A stretch of DNA of 64,000 nt from Staphylococcus kloosii (GCF_003019255.1 NZ_CP027846.1:1798001-1862000); one strand, 5' to 3'; shown: positions 18,429-28,457, counted from the first letter of the stretch. Notes: generated by a model from the sequence alone, not told the origin. A program made the numbers and translations.

Positions 18429-21131
18429 TTATTCAGCTAATTTATTTCTTAATACAAGTTGTAAGATACCGCCATTACGGTAGTAGTCTATTTCAACTTT
18501 TGAGTCAAAACGTGCGATTGCTTTAAATTCAATAACGTCGCCGTTTTCTTTTTCAGCTTTCACATCAACTAAATCATGTGGTTGCACGTTTTCGTCAACA
18601 TCCACTGAAATTGCTTCTGTACCATCAATACCTAGGCTATCAGCTGATTCGCCATCTTGGAATTGTAATGGTAATACACCCATCATAACTAAGTTTGAAC
18701 GGTGAATACGTTCATAACTTTGAGCGATAACTGTTTTAACACCTAATAGATTTGTACCTTTAGCAGCCCAGTCACGTGAAGAACCCATACCGTAATCGTT
18801 TCCTGCTAATACGGCTAATCCAGTACCGTCTTCTTTATATTTCATAGCAGCATCAAAGATTGGCATTTGTTCGCCCGTTGGCCAGTAAGTTGTAAATCCA
18901 CCTTCTGTACCTGGTGCTAATTGGTTTTTAATACGGATATTCGCAAATGTACCACGAACCATTACTTCATGGTTACCACGACGTGAACCATAAGAGTTAA
19001 ATTCACGAATTGGTACATCATGATCTAATAAATATTGCCCTGCTGGTGTATCTTTACCGATAGCTCCGGCTGGAGAAATATGGTCAGTTGTAACAGAATC
19101 TCCGAATTTACCCATTACACGTAAACCATTTAATGGTTTAATATTTTCAGGCTCTTTTGATAAACCTTGGAAGAATGAAGGGTTTTGGATATAAGTTGAA
19201 TTTGGATCAAAATCATATAATGGCTGATCAGTTACATCGATTTCATTCCACATTTCATTGTTGTTATAAACAGTTTCATATTCTTCTTTGAATAATTTAG
19301 GAGTTACAACGCTATCAACTGTATCTGCAACTTCTTTAATTGAAGGCCAGATATCGTCTAAATATACATCTTCTCCATCTTTACCTTTACCTAAAGGTTC
19401 ATTTTGTAGATCAATATCAACAGTACCAGCTAACGCATATGCCACAACTAATTGTGGAGATGCTAAGTAGTTAGCTTTAACTAAAGGATGGATACGTCCT
19501 TCAAAGTTACGGTTACCTGAAAGTACTGATGTTACTAATAAATCTTCTTTAGCGATAGCCTTTTCGATTTCTTCAAGTAATGGACCTGAGTTACCGATAC
19601 AAGTTGTACAACCATAACCAACAAGGTTAAAGCCAAGATCATCAAGGAACTCTTGTAAACCTGAATCACGTAAGTAACCAGTAACAACTTTTGAACCTGG
19701 TGCTAATGAAGTCTTAACATATTCAGGAACTTTCAAGCCTTTTTCTACAGCTTTTTTAGCTACTAAACCTGCACCTAACATAACGTATGGGTTAGATGTA
19801 TTAGTACAAGACGTGATAGCTGCGATAGCTAAGTCACCAGTAGTCATTTTAGAAGTTGAACCATCTTTGAATTCGATAGTAGCTTCTTTATCAAATTCGC
19901 TTTCATCTAAGCCGTGACCTTGGTTACCTGCTGGTGCAGTTACAGATTTTTCGAATTCAGTTTTCATATCACTTAAGAAAATTAAGTCTTGAGGACGTTT
20001 AGGACCAGATAATGAAGCTTCAACAGTAGATAAATCTAATTCAACTACGTCAGTGTATTCTGGTTCTTCTTTTTCAACGTCGAAGAACATACTATTTTCT
20101 TGTAAATATTTTTTAACTAATTCGATGTGGTCGTCAGAACGTCCAGTTAAGCTCATATATTTTAATGATTCGTCATCAACTGGGAAGAAACCACAAGTTG
20201 CACCATATTCTGGAGCCATGTTTGCGATAGTCGCACGGTCAGCTAATGGTAAGTGTTGTACACCTGGACCAAAGAATTCTACGAATTTACCAACAACGCC
20301 TTTTTTACGTAACTCTTGAGTTACACGTAAAGCTAAGTCAGTTGCAGTAGAACCTTGTGGTAATGCATTTGTTAAACGTACACCAATAACTTCTGGAACT
20401 GGGAAGTATGATGGTTGACCAAGCATTCCTGCTTCAGCTTCGATACCACCAACACCCCAACCAAGAACGCCTAAACCGTTAATCATTGTTGTATGTGAGT
20501 CAGTACCAACTAAAGTATCTGGGAATGCAACATCTTCGCCTTCCACGTCACGAACGTGTACTACGTTTGCTAAATACTCTAAGTTTACTTGGTGAACGAT
20601 ACCAGTTGCAGGTGGTACTGCACTGTAGTTATTAAATGCTTTAGTTGCCCAGTTTAAGAATTGGTAACGTTCATAGTTACGTTCAAATTCTAATTTCATG
20701 TTACGTTGTAACGCATCTGGATTTGCATAGCTATCAACTTGTACTGAGTGGTCGATAACTAAATCAACTGGAACTTCTGGGTTGATTTTATTTAAATCTC
20801 CGCCTACATCGTTCATAGCTTTACGTAAAGATGCTAAATCTACAACTGCTGGTACACCAGTGAAGTCTTGTAAAATAACACGTGATGGTTTGAATGGAAC
20901 TTCTCCATCTGAACCGTTTACAAAATTTGCTAAACTTTTAATGTGATCATCTGTAATTACAAAACCATCCTCTTGTCTTAACACTGATTCGAGTAAAACA
21001 CGAATAGAGTATGGTAATTTTGAAATTTTAGTTAATCCTTCTTCTTCTAAAGAATTTAAATCATAGTAAGTATATGATTTGCCTTTAAGATCAAACGATT
21101 TTTTCGCTTGTGACTTAAGATTAGAAGCCAT
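18429..21131 (-). CDS. acnA: Aconitate hydratase (citB)
   Basis: The 900-residue monomeric aconitase/IRP1-type enzyme of the TCA cycle, interconverting citrate and isocitrate with a [4Fe-4S] cluster. Cluster cysteines are visible in AAITSCTNTSNPYVM and in VGYGCTTCIGNSGPL. The substrate-binding TDHISPAGAIG and NDYGMGSSRDWAAKGTNLLG segments are intact. In Gram-positive bacteria the apo-form also binds iron-responsive RNA elements. The ATG follows a strong AGGGGGGA site. The upstream region holds Fur-type and citrate-regulator-type boxes. Transcribed alone, with its own terminator. Confidence 0.97.
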   Translation of the reverse strand: MASNLKSQAKKSFDLKGKSYTYYDLNSLEEEGLTKISKLPYSIRVLLESVLRQEDGFVITDDHIKSLANFVNGSDGEVPFKPSRVILQDFTGVPAVVDLASLRKAMNDVGGDLNKINPEVPVDLVIDHSVQVDSYANPDALQRNMKLEFERNYERYQFLNWATKAFNNYSAVPPATGIVHQVNLEYLANVVHVRDVEGEDVAFPDTLVGTDSHTTMINGLGVLGWGVGGIEAEAGMLGQPSYFPVPEVIGVRLTNALPQGSTATDLALRVTQELRKKGVVGKFVEFFGPGVQHLPLADRATIANMAPEYGATCGFFPVDDESLKYMSLTGRSDDHIELVKKYLQENSMFFDVEKEEPEYTDVVELDLSTVEASLSGPKRPQDLIFLSDMKTEFEKSVTAPAGNQGHGLDESEFDKEATIEFKDGSTSKMTTGDLAIAAITSCTNTSNPYVMLGAGLVAKKAVEKGLKVPEYVKTSLAPGSKVVTGYLRDSGLQEFLDDLGFNLVGYGCTTCIGNSGPLLEEIEKAIAKEDLLVTSVLSGNRNFEGRIHPLVKANYLASPQLVVAYALAGTVDIDLQNEPLGKGKDGEDVYLDDIWPSIKEVADTVDSVVTPKLFKEEYETVYNNNEMWNEIDVTDQPLYDFDPNSTYIQNPSFFQGLSKEPENIKPLNGLRVMGKFGDSVTTDHISPAGAIGKDTPAGQYLLDHDVPIREFNSYGSRRGNHEVMVRGTFANIRIKNQLAPGTEGGFTTYWPTGEQMPIFDAAMKYKEDGTGLAVLAGNDYGMGSSRDWAAKGTNLLGVKTVIAQSYERIHRSNLVMMGVLPLQFQDGESADSLGIDGTEAISVDVDENVQPHDLVDVKAEKENGDVIEFKAIARFDSKVEIDYYRNGGILQLVLRNKLAE

Positions 21132-21261
21132 ATTAATCCCCCCTGATATATTTATATATATAATATGCCGTTAGTTAAATTGTATTATTATATAACGCTT
21201 AAAACAACTACATATATGCATATTCCTGCCCAAATTAGATTTGATTTTTCAATAAGACGTT

Positions 21262-21276
21262 ATAAGTATTACTTAT
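21262..21276 (-). promoter_or_regulatory. CcpE/CcpC-type box in the acnA control region (proximal)
   Basis: ATAAGTATTACTTAT is a perfect 7-1-7 palindrome and fits ATAA-N7-TTAT, the box recognised by the citrate-responsive LysR regulators CcpC (Bacillus) and CcpE (Staphylococcus) at aconitase promoters. It lies 131 bases before the acnA ATG. Confidence 0.6.
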
Positions 21277-21293
21277 CACACTATCAAAGTGCA

Positions 21294-21308
21294 ATAAGTT
21301 ATCTTTAT
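21294..21308 (-). promoter_or_regulatory. Second ATAA-N7-TTAT box in the acnA control region (distal)
   Basis: A second ATAA-N7-TTAT match, centred 32 bases (three helical turns) from the first. Confidence 0.45.
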
Positions 21309-21312
21309 TAAT

Positions 21313-21327
21313 TGATAATCATTATCA
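21313..21327. promoter_or_regulatory. Fur box upstream of acnA
   Basis: TGATAATCATTATCA is an exact match to the 7-1-7 Fur consensus TGATAATNATTATCA. It lies between the opuD terminator and acnA. The only gene it can control in this direction is acnA, whose start is about 180 bases away. Confidence 0.7.
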
Positions 21328-21348
21328 TTTCATTTTAGACATAAAAAA

Positions 21349-21372
21349 ACTGGGAATATAATTATTCCCAGT
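21349..21372 (-). terminator. Terminator of opuD
   Basis: Nine-bp stem (ACTGGGAAT, 6-base loop) with a T-run on the minus strand, starting 8 bases after the opuD stop. Confidence 0.85.
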
Positions 21373-21379
21373 CAAAAAA

Positions 21380-23017
21380 TTATTTTTCTTCAGAATTTCT
21401 ATACGCTTCTCTACGTTCGATAATATCATCTTCATATTCTTCGCTTTGTAGTTCCACGTAATCTCTCATTCTGTGTTTATTAGGTGTTAAAGTTAATCCT
21501 AAGAATTTACGTTCGTTGTTTGCGTCTTTGTAGAACGAGATCATCATCATTATAACGACAAACGAGAACGGTAAGGCACTAATAATGGCGGCACTTTGAA
21601 TTGCATTAAGTGCTTCTGCACCATTACCTCCACCGGCAAATAATAATACGAACGCAATTAGAGATTGTGCAATACCCCAAGTTACTTTAACTACGTTAGA
21701 TGGCTCTAATGAACCATAAGAAGTTTGCATACCTAATACGAATGTTGCTGAATCGGCTGATGTAATAAAGAATGAACCGATTAAGATTAACGCAATAATA
21801 GATAATACGATACCTATTGGTAAGTGATTAAACACACCAAATAATTGCGTTTCAGCTGACATTTTGAATAATTCAGGATGTTTTTTTCCTGTTTCAATAC
21901 CTAGTACACCAAAGACGCTGAACCAAATGAAACTTACGATAGCCGGTACTAATAGTACGCCACCGATAAATTCACGGATTGAGCGACCTTTAGATACACG
22001 TGCGATAAAGATACCTACGAATGGGCTCCAACTTAACCACCAACCCCAATAGTAAAGTGTCCATTGAGACATCCATTCACGTTTTTGAGGGTTTTGAGCG
22101 GCAGTATCAAATGTATTAAGTAAGAATGAATTAAGCAAGTTACCTACTGAACTTGTCATCATGTTTAAAATTAATACAGTTGGACCAAGAATAAGTACGA
22201 TTACCATTAAGATTAAACCTAAACTAATATTTAAGTTACTTAAATATTGGATACCTTTACTAATTCCTGACCAAGCACTCATGATAAATAAGATTGTGAC
22301 AACAACGATAATAATTGCTTGAACCCATACATTATTTGGAACACCAAATAGATAGTTAAGTCCACCATTGATTTGTAGTGCACCCATACCTAATGAAACG
22401 GCAACACCGACTACAGTAGCAAACACTGCTAAAACGTCGATAATTGTACCTATTGGGCCTTCTACTTTGTCCCCTAATAGTGGACGTAATGTTCTAGAAA
22501 TTAACCCAGGTTCACCTTTTCTAAATTGTGCATATGCTAATGCAAGTGCAACTACACCATAAATTGCCCATGCATGGAAGCCCCAGTGGAAGAACGTTGA
22601 ACGTAAAGCTTCAGTATATGCAGCTTTCGTTTCAGGACTTGCTGATGGTGGTGCTGCAAAGTCTGCCATTGGCTCAGCTGCACCGTAGAACACTAAACCA
22701 ATTCCCATGCCGGCACTAAATAGCATTGCGAACCAAGAGATGGAATTAAACTCTGGTTTATCATTTGGTTTCCCTAATTTCAATTTACCTATTGGACTAA
22801 AGATTAAGAAAATACAGAAGAAGACTATAATAGTTGTTAAAATAAGATAATACCAACCTAGCTTATCTGTAATCCAAAGTTTAATAGTATTGGTTACATT
22901 CCCAAATTGCGCCGGGAAAATAGCGCCGATAAGTACTACTATTGCGACAATAATAGCACTATAAATAAAGACGGGAGAACGTTTATTACCACTACTAAGT
23001 TGCTCAGAAGATTTCAT
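21380..23017 (-). CDS. opuD: Glycine betaine transporter (BCCT family) OpuD
   Basis: A 545-residue BCCT-family symporter with 12 predicted helices. The signature FSAGMGIGLVFYGAAEPM in helix 3 and the tryptophan-rich betaine-binding stretch WTLYYWGWWLSWSPFVGIFIARVSKGRSIREF in the second half are characteristic (quoted with their separate parts: WTLYYWGWWLSW, SPFVGIFIARVSKGRS). It takes up glycine betaine with Na+ under osmotic stress. The charged C-terminal tail (YVELQSEEYEDDIIERRE) resembles the osmosensory tails of this family. AGGGAG precedes the ATG. The osmotic channel gene mscL is next, divergently transcribed. Confidence 0.93.
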   Translation of the reverse strand: MKSSEQLSSGNKRSPVFIYSAIIVAIVVLIGAIFPAQFGNVTNTIKLWITDKLGWYYLILTTIIVFFCIFLIFSPIGKLKLGKPNDKPEFNSISWFAMLFSAGMGIGLVFYGAAEPMADFAAPPSASPETKAAYTEALRSTFFHWGFHAWAIYGVVALALAYAQFRKGEPGLISRTLRPLLGDKVEGPIGTIIDVLAVFATVVGVAVSLGMGALQINGGLNYLFGVPNNVWVQAIIIVVVTILFIMSAWSGISKGIQYLSNLNISLGLILMVIVLILGPTVLILNMMTSSVGNLLNSFLLNTFDTAAQNPQKREWMSQWTLYYWGWWLSWSPFVGIFIARVSKGRSIREFIGGVLLVPAIVSFIWFSVFGVLGIETGKKHPELFKMSAETQLFGVFNHLPIGIVLSIIALILIGSFFITSADSATFVLGMQTSYGSLEPSNVVKVTWGIAQSLIAFVLLFAGGGNGAEALNAIQSAAIISALPFSFVVIMMMISFYKDANNERKFLGLTLTPNKHRMRDYVELQSEEYEDDIIERREAYRNSEEK

Positions 23018-23243
23018 AATTATTAACTCCCTTCTAATTAAATTGTATTAAATTTTAAATCTTCATATTAAAATAAATGAAGCGCCATGTATTAGGATAT
23101 CAAAAGTGTATTTAATTATCAAATTAGCTTAAAGTAGCATTTAATTGTACTTGCTTATATTATTTCTTAAAATTATATTGTATTCACGATTAATTTATAA
23201 TACAATAAATTTAACAAATTTATTTAAAAGTGAGGTAATATGT

Positions 23244-23597
23244 ATGTTAAGAGAATTTAAAGAGTTTGCCTTAAAAGGTAACGTTCTAGACTTAGCCGTT
23301 GCGGTAGTAATGGGTGCAGCTTTCAACAAAATTATCACTGCGTTAGTTACATACATTATCATGCCATTAATTGGTTTGATCTTTGGTACAGTTGATTTTG
23401 CAAAAAGCTGGTCGTTCATGGGCATTAAATACGGTATGTTTATTCAATCAATCATCGACTTCTTAATCATTGCATTCGCATTATTCGTATTCGTTAAAAT
23501 TGCTAATACATTAATGAAAAAAGAAGAAGAAGTAGAACTTGAAGAAGAAGCTGTATTACTTACTGAAATTAGAGATATATTACGTGAAAAAAATTAA
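23244..23597 (+). CDS. mscL: Large-conductance mechanosensitive channel MscL
   Basis: A 117-residue channel that opens under high membrane tension and releases solutes on hypo-osmotic shock. The N-terminal helix MLREFKEFALKGNVLDLAVA, the pore-lining TM1 (VAVVMGAAFNKIITALV), TM2 (IQSIIDFLIIAFALFVFVK) and the acidic C-terminal bundle are all present. I chose the ATG at 23244, which has GAGG about 8 bases upstream and gives the standard family length; longer in-frame extensions lack family support. It faces away from the osmolyte importer gene opuD, so uptake and emergency release genes are neighbours. Confidence 0.97.
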   Translation: MLREFKEFALKGNVLDLAVAVVMGAAFNKIITALVTYIIMPLIGLIFGTVDFAKSWSFMGIKYGMFIQSIIDFLIIAFALFVFVKIANTLMKKEEEVELEEEAVLLTEIRDILREKN

Positions 23598-23634
23598 TTC
23601 ATTAATTATTAAGTAATATTTTCTTTTTAAAAAG

Positions 23635-23666
23635 ATAGAGCGCTGAATTTTCATTCAGCGCTCTAT
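23635..23666. terminator. Bidirectional terminator between mscL and sbcC
   Basis: Perfect 14-bp stem (ATAGAGCGCTGAAT, 4-base loop) flanked by A- and T-runs, between two converging genes. Confidence 0.9.
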
Positions 23667-23718
23667 TTTTTTTGTTCATCTACTTCAAATATTTTTAAGC
23701 TTGCATGACAGTTATAAT

Positions 23719-26700
23719 TTATTGTTGTTTAAATTGCGTATAGCTTTGATACTGATCTGTTTTCACTTCTAAAATCAATGGGATACGTTGTTTTAATTCA
23801 CTCACATGTGAAATAATGCCAACCATCCTGCCAGACGATTTCAAACCTAGTAAAGTATCTAACGCAGTTTCTAAGGTTTCTTGGTCTAATGTACCAAACC
23901 CTTCATCGATAAACATAGACTCCAACACTATACCTCCAGCTTCTTGTTGTACTACTTCGCTTAATCCTAATGCCAGTGCTAAAGATGCTTGGAACGATTC
24001 TCCTCCAGATAAAGAACTAATATGTCGTGCTTGATTGGCATATGCATCATAAACATCTATTTCCAATCCACTGTATCCTTGAGAAACTTGAGTTCTTCTT
24101 TTTAATTGATAACGTTGACTTGTCATCATAGCTAGACGTTGATTTGCTTGAGCTAAAATACGTTCTAAATAGTAAATCAACACAAAATTCTCTAGCGTTA
24201 ATTTTTGAGGATTTTTACCAGACACTACTTCAGCTAACTGGAAAACCTCTTGTTGCGTTTTCAATTCATTATTTAAAGTATCCACAATCGACTTAATATC
24301 AGCTATTTTTTGTTTATTAACTTTCACTTTATAACTGTGTTGATTGACTTCAGTAGTAATTTCATTTAATTCATCTTGTTGCTGTGCTAATTGAGTCTTT
24401 AATGCATCAAGATCCTTTAACTCTTTATCACGCGTAGTTGATTCTAGCTCTTTGAATAACGTTTCTGCGGCTTGTTTATTTTTATCATGGTTTTGAACTT
24501 GCTGCTCTATTTCAGCTTTCGTGTCAACTTTCGCTATAGCTTGTTCGACTTGTTCCATGCTATTAAAGCCAATACGTGACATTTCATTTTTTATTTTTAA
24601 TTCTAAATCTGCCAACTCCTTATCTAGCTCACTAGCTTGCTCAGTTAGATATTGATGACTATTTTCTTCTATTGAATATTGATTGTTATTATTATTAATT
24701 TGTTGTTCAAGAGCATTAATTTGTTTATCATAATCTGTTATATTATTTTGCTTACTCTCAAATTCTTTACGAAAATCAGCTATATTATCAAAAGTGGTAG
24801 TAGACTCGAAATCATTAATTAAAATGTCGTTTTGCTTAATAGCGGATTGTTGCGTTTTAATATCAATTTCCAACTTATGAATATAGTCCACTAATTGTTG
24901 GTGTTGTTCTTTCAATTTATTTACTTTATCTATTTGGTTTTTCAATTCTTTTCTTGTCTGATGTTGTTCATTTAATTGCACTTCAATTTGAGAAATATCT
25001 TCCACTTTTATATCTTGGTTATCAAAACTTTGTTGTTGTTCATTTAATTGCTCTAAAACTGTTTCAAGTTGAACTTGTTGTGTTTTAAAGTGTTGTATTT
25101 TTTCATCTAATTTAGTTAACTGTTGTTGTTTCTCTAGTATAGCGTCAAAATTAATATGCTGTTGTAGATTATCTACTTCATGTCCACAAATAGGGCAAGT
25201 ATCTCCTATTGCTAAAACAGATTGTATTTGCGCAATCATTTCTTCTTTATTGTTTAATTGCAATTGTCCTTGATCAATATTTTCATATTCAGCTGTTAAC
25301 TTCGCTAATTGATCTTTAGCTTGTCCCAACGTCTCACTATTTGAAGCAATTTTAGAAGTTAAATGATCATATTTATTTTTGTTTTCTTGCTTAACTTTGT
25401 TTTCTTTTACTAGATTATCCAACTTATAAATCTCACTATCTATAGCTTCTAAATTTTCATAACTCGGTTTATCATCTGCTAATTGCTCTTTCAAATCAGT
25501 TTGTTTCGAACGTTCTGTTTCTAAAAGTTCAGTCGCTTTTTCAAGCTGTTTTTTTAATTTTGAATTATCATCATAAGCTTGTTTATATTTAGTTAAATTT
25601 TGGTAAAAAGAGTTGGTGTTTTCAACAAACTTACGTTCTGTCTCAATAGTATCTTCTGATTGTTGTATATGTACTAACTGTTCTTTTAAAACAGTATTCT
25701 TTTGTGTTAATTCATCCTTTTTTGAAGTTACTTGAGTAATTTTCTTATCATTGCTTTGTTGTTTGGAAATCAATGATTTCTGATTATCTATAAATGTAGC
25801 TAAAGTTTTAACTTCGTTTATTTCATTTAAAGTGTTACGTAATTCATTGATACGTTCATCTTCTTGAGCCAAAGATTTTAATATATTACGTTGTTCTGCT
25901 AATTTTTTTAGATTTTCTTGTAATTGTTCATTTTGATCTACATCCTGTTGTGTGTGCTGAACTTTGTTAGCTATAACCTGTTGTTGTTCTGCTAATTTAT
26001 GATGCAATTCATCGCCTATCTTTTCAAACTCAGGCAACACTTCAATTAGTTTATCTGTTTGTCTTACATTCATTTCTTTTATTTCCATAAGATGATTGTC
26101 ATCATAACTGTTTAAATCTAACCAGTAATTATCTAGTTGAGCATAATTTTTTTCGATATTTGTTCTAATTTCTTTAACATCATCAGCGAGCAGTTTTTGA
26201 ATTTCTTCAAATCTCTCGCTATCAAATAAAGTTCTTAAAATTTCTTGCTTGTCTTTACTGTTTGATAGTAAAAATCTTTTGAACTCACCTTGTGGTAATA
26301 TAAATAATTGACGAAATTGTTCGGCATTAACACCTAATAATGACTTCAATAATTGATTACCTGCATTGATTTTACTTTCTCTTAATTCATAATCCCCATT
26401 AATAAGTTCACAAATCTCTAAACTACCGTGTGTTTTAGTAGTATTACCTTCTTTTAAATAAGAACCTTTTCTTGCTACATAAAAATGCTCATTGCCTAAT
26501 CTAAATTCAAATTCGACACTCATCGGTTGTTTATTATCTGCAAAGTGACTTCTTAAATCACCTTCTTTACGGTCTTTAGTAGAGGCTTCTCCAAATAATG
26601 CATATACTATCGCATCAAAAATCATTGTTTTACCAGAACCTGTTTTACCACTAATTAAAAATAATTCATTATTTTCAACTCGAGTAAAATCTATATATTC

Positions 26701-26748
26701 ATCTAAGAAAGGTCCGAAATTTTTAAGTTTTAAGGCAATTGGACGCAT
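23719..26748 (-). CDS. sbcC: Exonuclease subunit SbcC
   Basis: The 1009-residue SMC-like subunit of the SbcCD nuclease (bacterial Rad50). Walker A is GKTGSGKTMI near residues 34-43. Two long Gln- and Lys-rich coiled coils follow, separated by the zinc hook GDTCPICGHEV near residue 510. The ABC signature SLSGGESFQASLALALGLS and Walker B ESMFIDEGFGTLD are at the C-terminus. With SbcD it processes hairpins and blocked DNA ends. Its ATG directly abuts the sbcD stop codon, so the two are translated from one message under the LexA box before sbcD. Confidence 0.96.
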   Translation of the reverse strand: MRPIALKLKNFGPFLDEYIDFTRVENNELFLISGKTGSGKTMIFDAIVYALFGEASTKDRKEGDLRSHFADNKQPMSVEFEFRLGNEHFYVARKGSYLKEGNTTKTHGSLEICELINGDYELRESKINAGNQLLKSLLGVNAEQFRQLFILPQGEFKRFLLSNSKDKQEILRTLFDSERFEEIQKLLADDVKEIRTNIEKNYAQLDNYWLDLNSYDDNHLMEIKEMNVRQTDKLIEVLPEFEKIGDELHHKLAEQQQVIANKVQHTQQDVDQNEQLQENLKKLAEQRNILKSLAQEDERINELRNTLNEINEVKTLATFIDNQKSLISKQQSNDKKITQVTSKKDELTQKNTVLKEQLVHIQQSEDTIETERKFVENTNSFYQNLTKYKQAYDDNSKLKKQLEKATELLETERSKQTDLKEQLADDKPSYENLEAIDSEIYKLDNLVKENKVKQENKNKYDHLTSKIASNSETLGQAKDQLAKLTAEYENIDQGQLQLNNKEEMIAQIQSVLAIGDTCPICGHEVDNLQQHINFDAILEKQQQLTKLDEKIQHFKTQQVQLETVLEQLNEQQQSFDNQDIKVEDISQIEVQLNEQHQTRKELKNQIDKVNKLKEQHQQLVDYIHKLEIDIKTQQSAIKQNDILINDFESTTTFDNIADFRKEFESKQNNITDYDKQINALEQQINNNNNQYSIEENSHQYLTEQASELDKELADLELKIKNEMSRIGFNSMEQVEQAIAKVDTKAEIEQQVQNHDKNKQAAETLFKELESTTRDKELKDLDALKTQLAQQQDELNEITTEVNQHSYKVKVNKQKIADIKSIVDTLNNELKTQQEVFQLAEVVSGKNPQKLTLENFVLIYYLERILAQANQRLAMMTSQRYQLKRRTQVSQGYSGLEIDVYDAYANQARHISSLSGGESFQASLALALGLSEVVQQEAGGIVLESMFIDEGFGTLDQETLETALDTLLGLKSSGRMVGIISHVSELKQRIPLILEVKTDQYQSYTQFKQQ

Positions 26749-27879
26749 TTACTTGTTGCCTCCTTCCGATAATTTATTAAGTATTGCTGTAATTTTATTT
26801 TTTTGCGTCGTCGTTAATTCGGTACTCGTAATATCTTCGTAAAAATTATTAATAATCGTATTATCGTCAAGTTGTTCAATAGCTTCACGTCGTTCCAAAT
26901 AAGTATGTTCGAAATCAAAAGACATATTAGTTAGTGCCAACGTATTTGGATAAATTTGCTTTAAATACATCATTGGATCTGTTACGTGAGACATATTTTT
27001 CAATTTAAAATGTAAATAGTTCTCTTTATTTTTAATATTGATTTTTTCTTGAATTGCATCTTCATAATTACCTTCTACGACTTCTAAGACACGTAGTGGT
27101 TCCAATGGTATGAAGGTGTTTTTAATATGATCATTTTCAACAATTACGCTGCGGTATCCTTTTTGCTGAGACACTTCGGAAAAAGAATATTGTAGCAATG
27201 AACCACTATAGCTAATATATTCAGAGTCTATGCTAAATGGATGATGAAGATGCCCTAACATCACATGATTAAAATCTTTAAATGAAGCTCTATCAACTGA
27301 TTCTACAGTGCCAATAGTTAACGGCCTTTCAGAGTCAGAACGTTTACCACCTTGTACAGTCATATGCCCGATCAACATATTAATTGCGTTCTTATCCATT
27401 TCTTTAGACATATGTGCTAGACATAAGTCAGTGGCTTGTTGATGTGTTTCAACTGTTTCATGTTGAAAGAAATGCTGTACTTCACTAATTGTCGCAAAAG
27501 GTAAAGTATAAAAATTAATATTATTTATTGTAATTGGTGAGCTCATATAGTCTAATTGCGTTCTTATATATACGTTAGACTTTTCAAACCATCTAGCCCC
27601 ATAATTCAATCGTTCTTTACCATCATGATTACCGCTTGTAATAATTAACGGTATGTTTAGCGATAAATTTAATTCATCAATTGTGCGTTCTAGCAATTGA
27701 ATGGCTTCTTTACTAGGATAACTCGTATCGTATACATCACCAGCGATTACGATGACGTCTGGTTGTTCTTGTTTCATTGCAGTAATAAATTGTTCTAAAA
27801 TATATGCTTGATCTTTCAGTAACGACTTACCATTAAGCATGCGTCCTAAATGCCAATCTGCAGTATGTATAATTTTCAT
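26749..27879 (-). CDS. sbcD: Exonuclease subunit SbcD
   Basis: The 376-residue Mre11-type metallophosphoesterase partner of SbcC. Metal-binding motifs appear in order: HTADWHLGR (residues 5-13), AGDVYDTSYPS, TSGNHDG, IGHMTVQGG and MLGHLHHPF. It cuts DNA hairpins and protein-blocked ends with Mn2+. The ATG has GAGGTGA a few bases upstream, and a LexA box lies about 20 bases before the start. Transcribed first, directly ahead of sbcC. Confidence 0.96.
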   Translation of the reverse strand: MKIIHTADWHLGRMLNGKSLLKDQAYILEQFITAMKQEQPDVIVIAGDVYDTSYPSKEAIQLLERTIDELNLSLNIPLIITSGNHDGKERLNYGARWFEKSNVYIRTQLDYMSSPITINNINFYTLPFATISEVQHFFQHETVETHQQATDLCLAHMSKEMDKNAINMLIGHMTVQGGKRSDSERPLTIGTVESVDRASFKDFNHVMLGHLHHPFSIDSEYISYSGSLLQYSFSEVSQQKGYRSVIVENDHIKNTFIPLEPLRVLEVVEGNYEDAIQEKINIKNKENYLHFKLKNMSHVTDPMMYLKQIYPNTLALTNMSFDFEHTYLERREAIEQLDDNTIINNFYEDITSTELTTTQKNKITAILNKLSEGGNK

Positions 27880-27897
27880 TTCTTCACCTCATATAAC

Positions 27898-27911
27898 AGA
27901 ACGCACGTTCT
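27898..27911 (-). promoter_or_regulatory. LexA (SOS) box before sbcDC
   Basis: AGAACGCACGTTCT, flanked as CAG...CTG, is palindromic except at the two central bases. It matches the SOS consensus except for A instead of C at the outer position. It lies 18 bases before the sbcD ATG. Confidence 0.75.
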
Positions 27912-27956
27912 GTGTATTCTTCAATATTTTATCATATTGGTTATAAAATGAAAAAT

Positions 27957-27982
27957 ACCGCCTATCCTATTTGATAGACGGT
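27957..27982 (-). terminator. Terminator of the CcdC-like gene
   Basis: Ten-bp stem with one mismatch (ACCG-CTATC arms, 6-base loop) and a T-run on the minus strand, just after the 27990 stop. Confidence 0.7.
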
Positions 27983-27989
27983 TTGAAAA

Positions 27990-28457
27990 TTAATTTATTA
28001 TTTGTTTTTTTACTTTCTTAAATTTATACAACATTGCTAATCTCCAAGGCACTATCATACAAAACGCAAGTAAGAAAAACATGCCTGCTAATTCGCCAGG
28101 ATCGATTTTATTACTAATAAAGATTTTTATTAATGTTCTAATTAATAATAGTGAGATTAAAATAACTGGAAAGGCTTTAGAACGTTTCATATATATTTCA
28201 CTGCCTTTTACTTCAAATCTTGAAGTCCATATTAATATAGTTGAAAATAAAACGCCTAAGATTAGACATTCGAGCATTTCCATACCTGACAATCTAAAAT
28301 AAGGTACTACATACATTAACGCACCAGTTGCCATAAAAAACGGCGGTAAAATAATTTTCTTTTCATTAACAGGAAAGTTTTGAGCCTTCATTCTTACGAT
28401 TATTACGACGACGCCCATCATAAAGGCAAATATTATCGAAAATACTAAATACGCCAA
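27990..28457 (-). CDS. CcdC-like membrane protein
   Basis: A 155-residue protein with four or five predicted transmembrane helices and a positively charged C-terminus (YKFKKVKKQ). Sequence features (ARMKAQNFPVNEKKIILPPFFMATGALMY-like region: MKAQNFPVNEKKIILPPFFM) are those of the CcdC/YneJ family. In B. subtilis ccdC lies near ccdA, but it is not essential for cytochrome c synthesis, and its role is unclear. The start is TTG, with AAGGTG 5 bases upstream. No ccdA or other cytochrome gene is nearby. Confidence 0.75.
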   Translation of the reverse strand: MAYLVFSIIFAFMMGVVVIIVRMKAQNFPVNEKKIILPPFFMATGALMYVVPYFRLSGMEMLECLILGVLFSTILIWTSRFEVKGSEIYMKRSKAFPVILISLLLIRTLIKIFISNKIDPGELAGMFFLLAFCMIVPWRLAMLYKFKKVKKQIIN

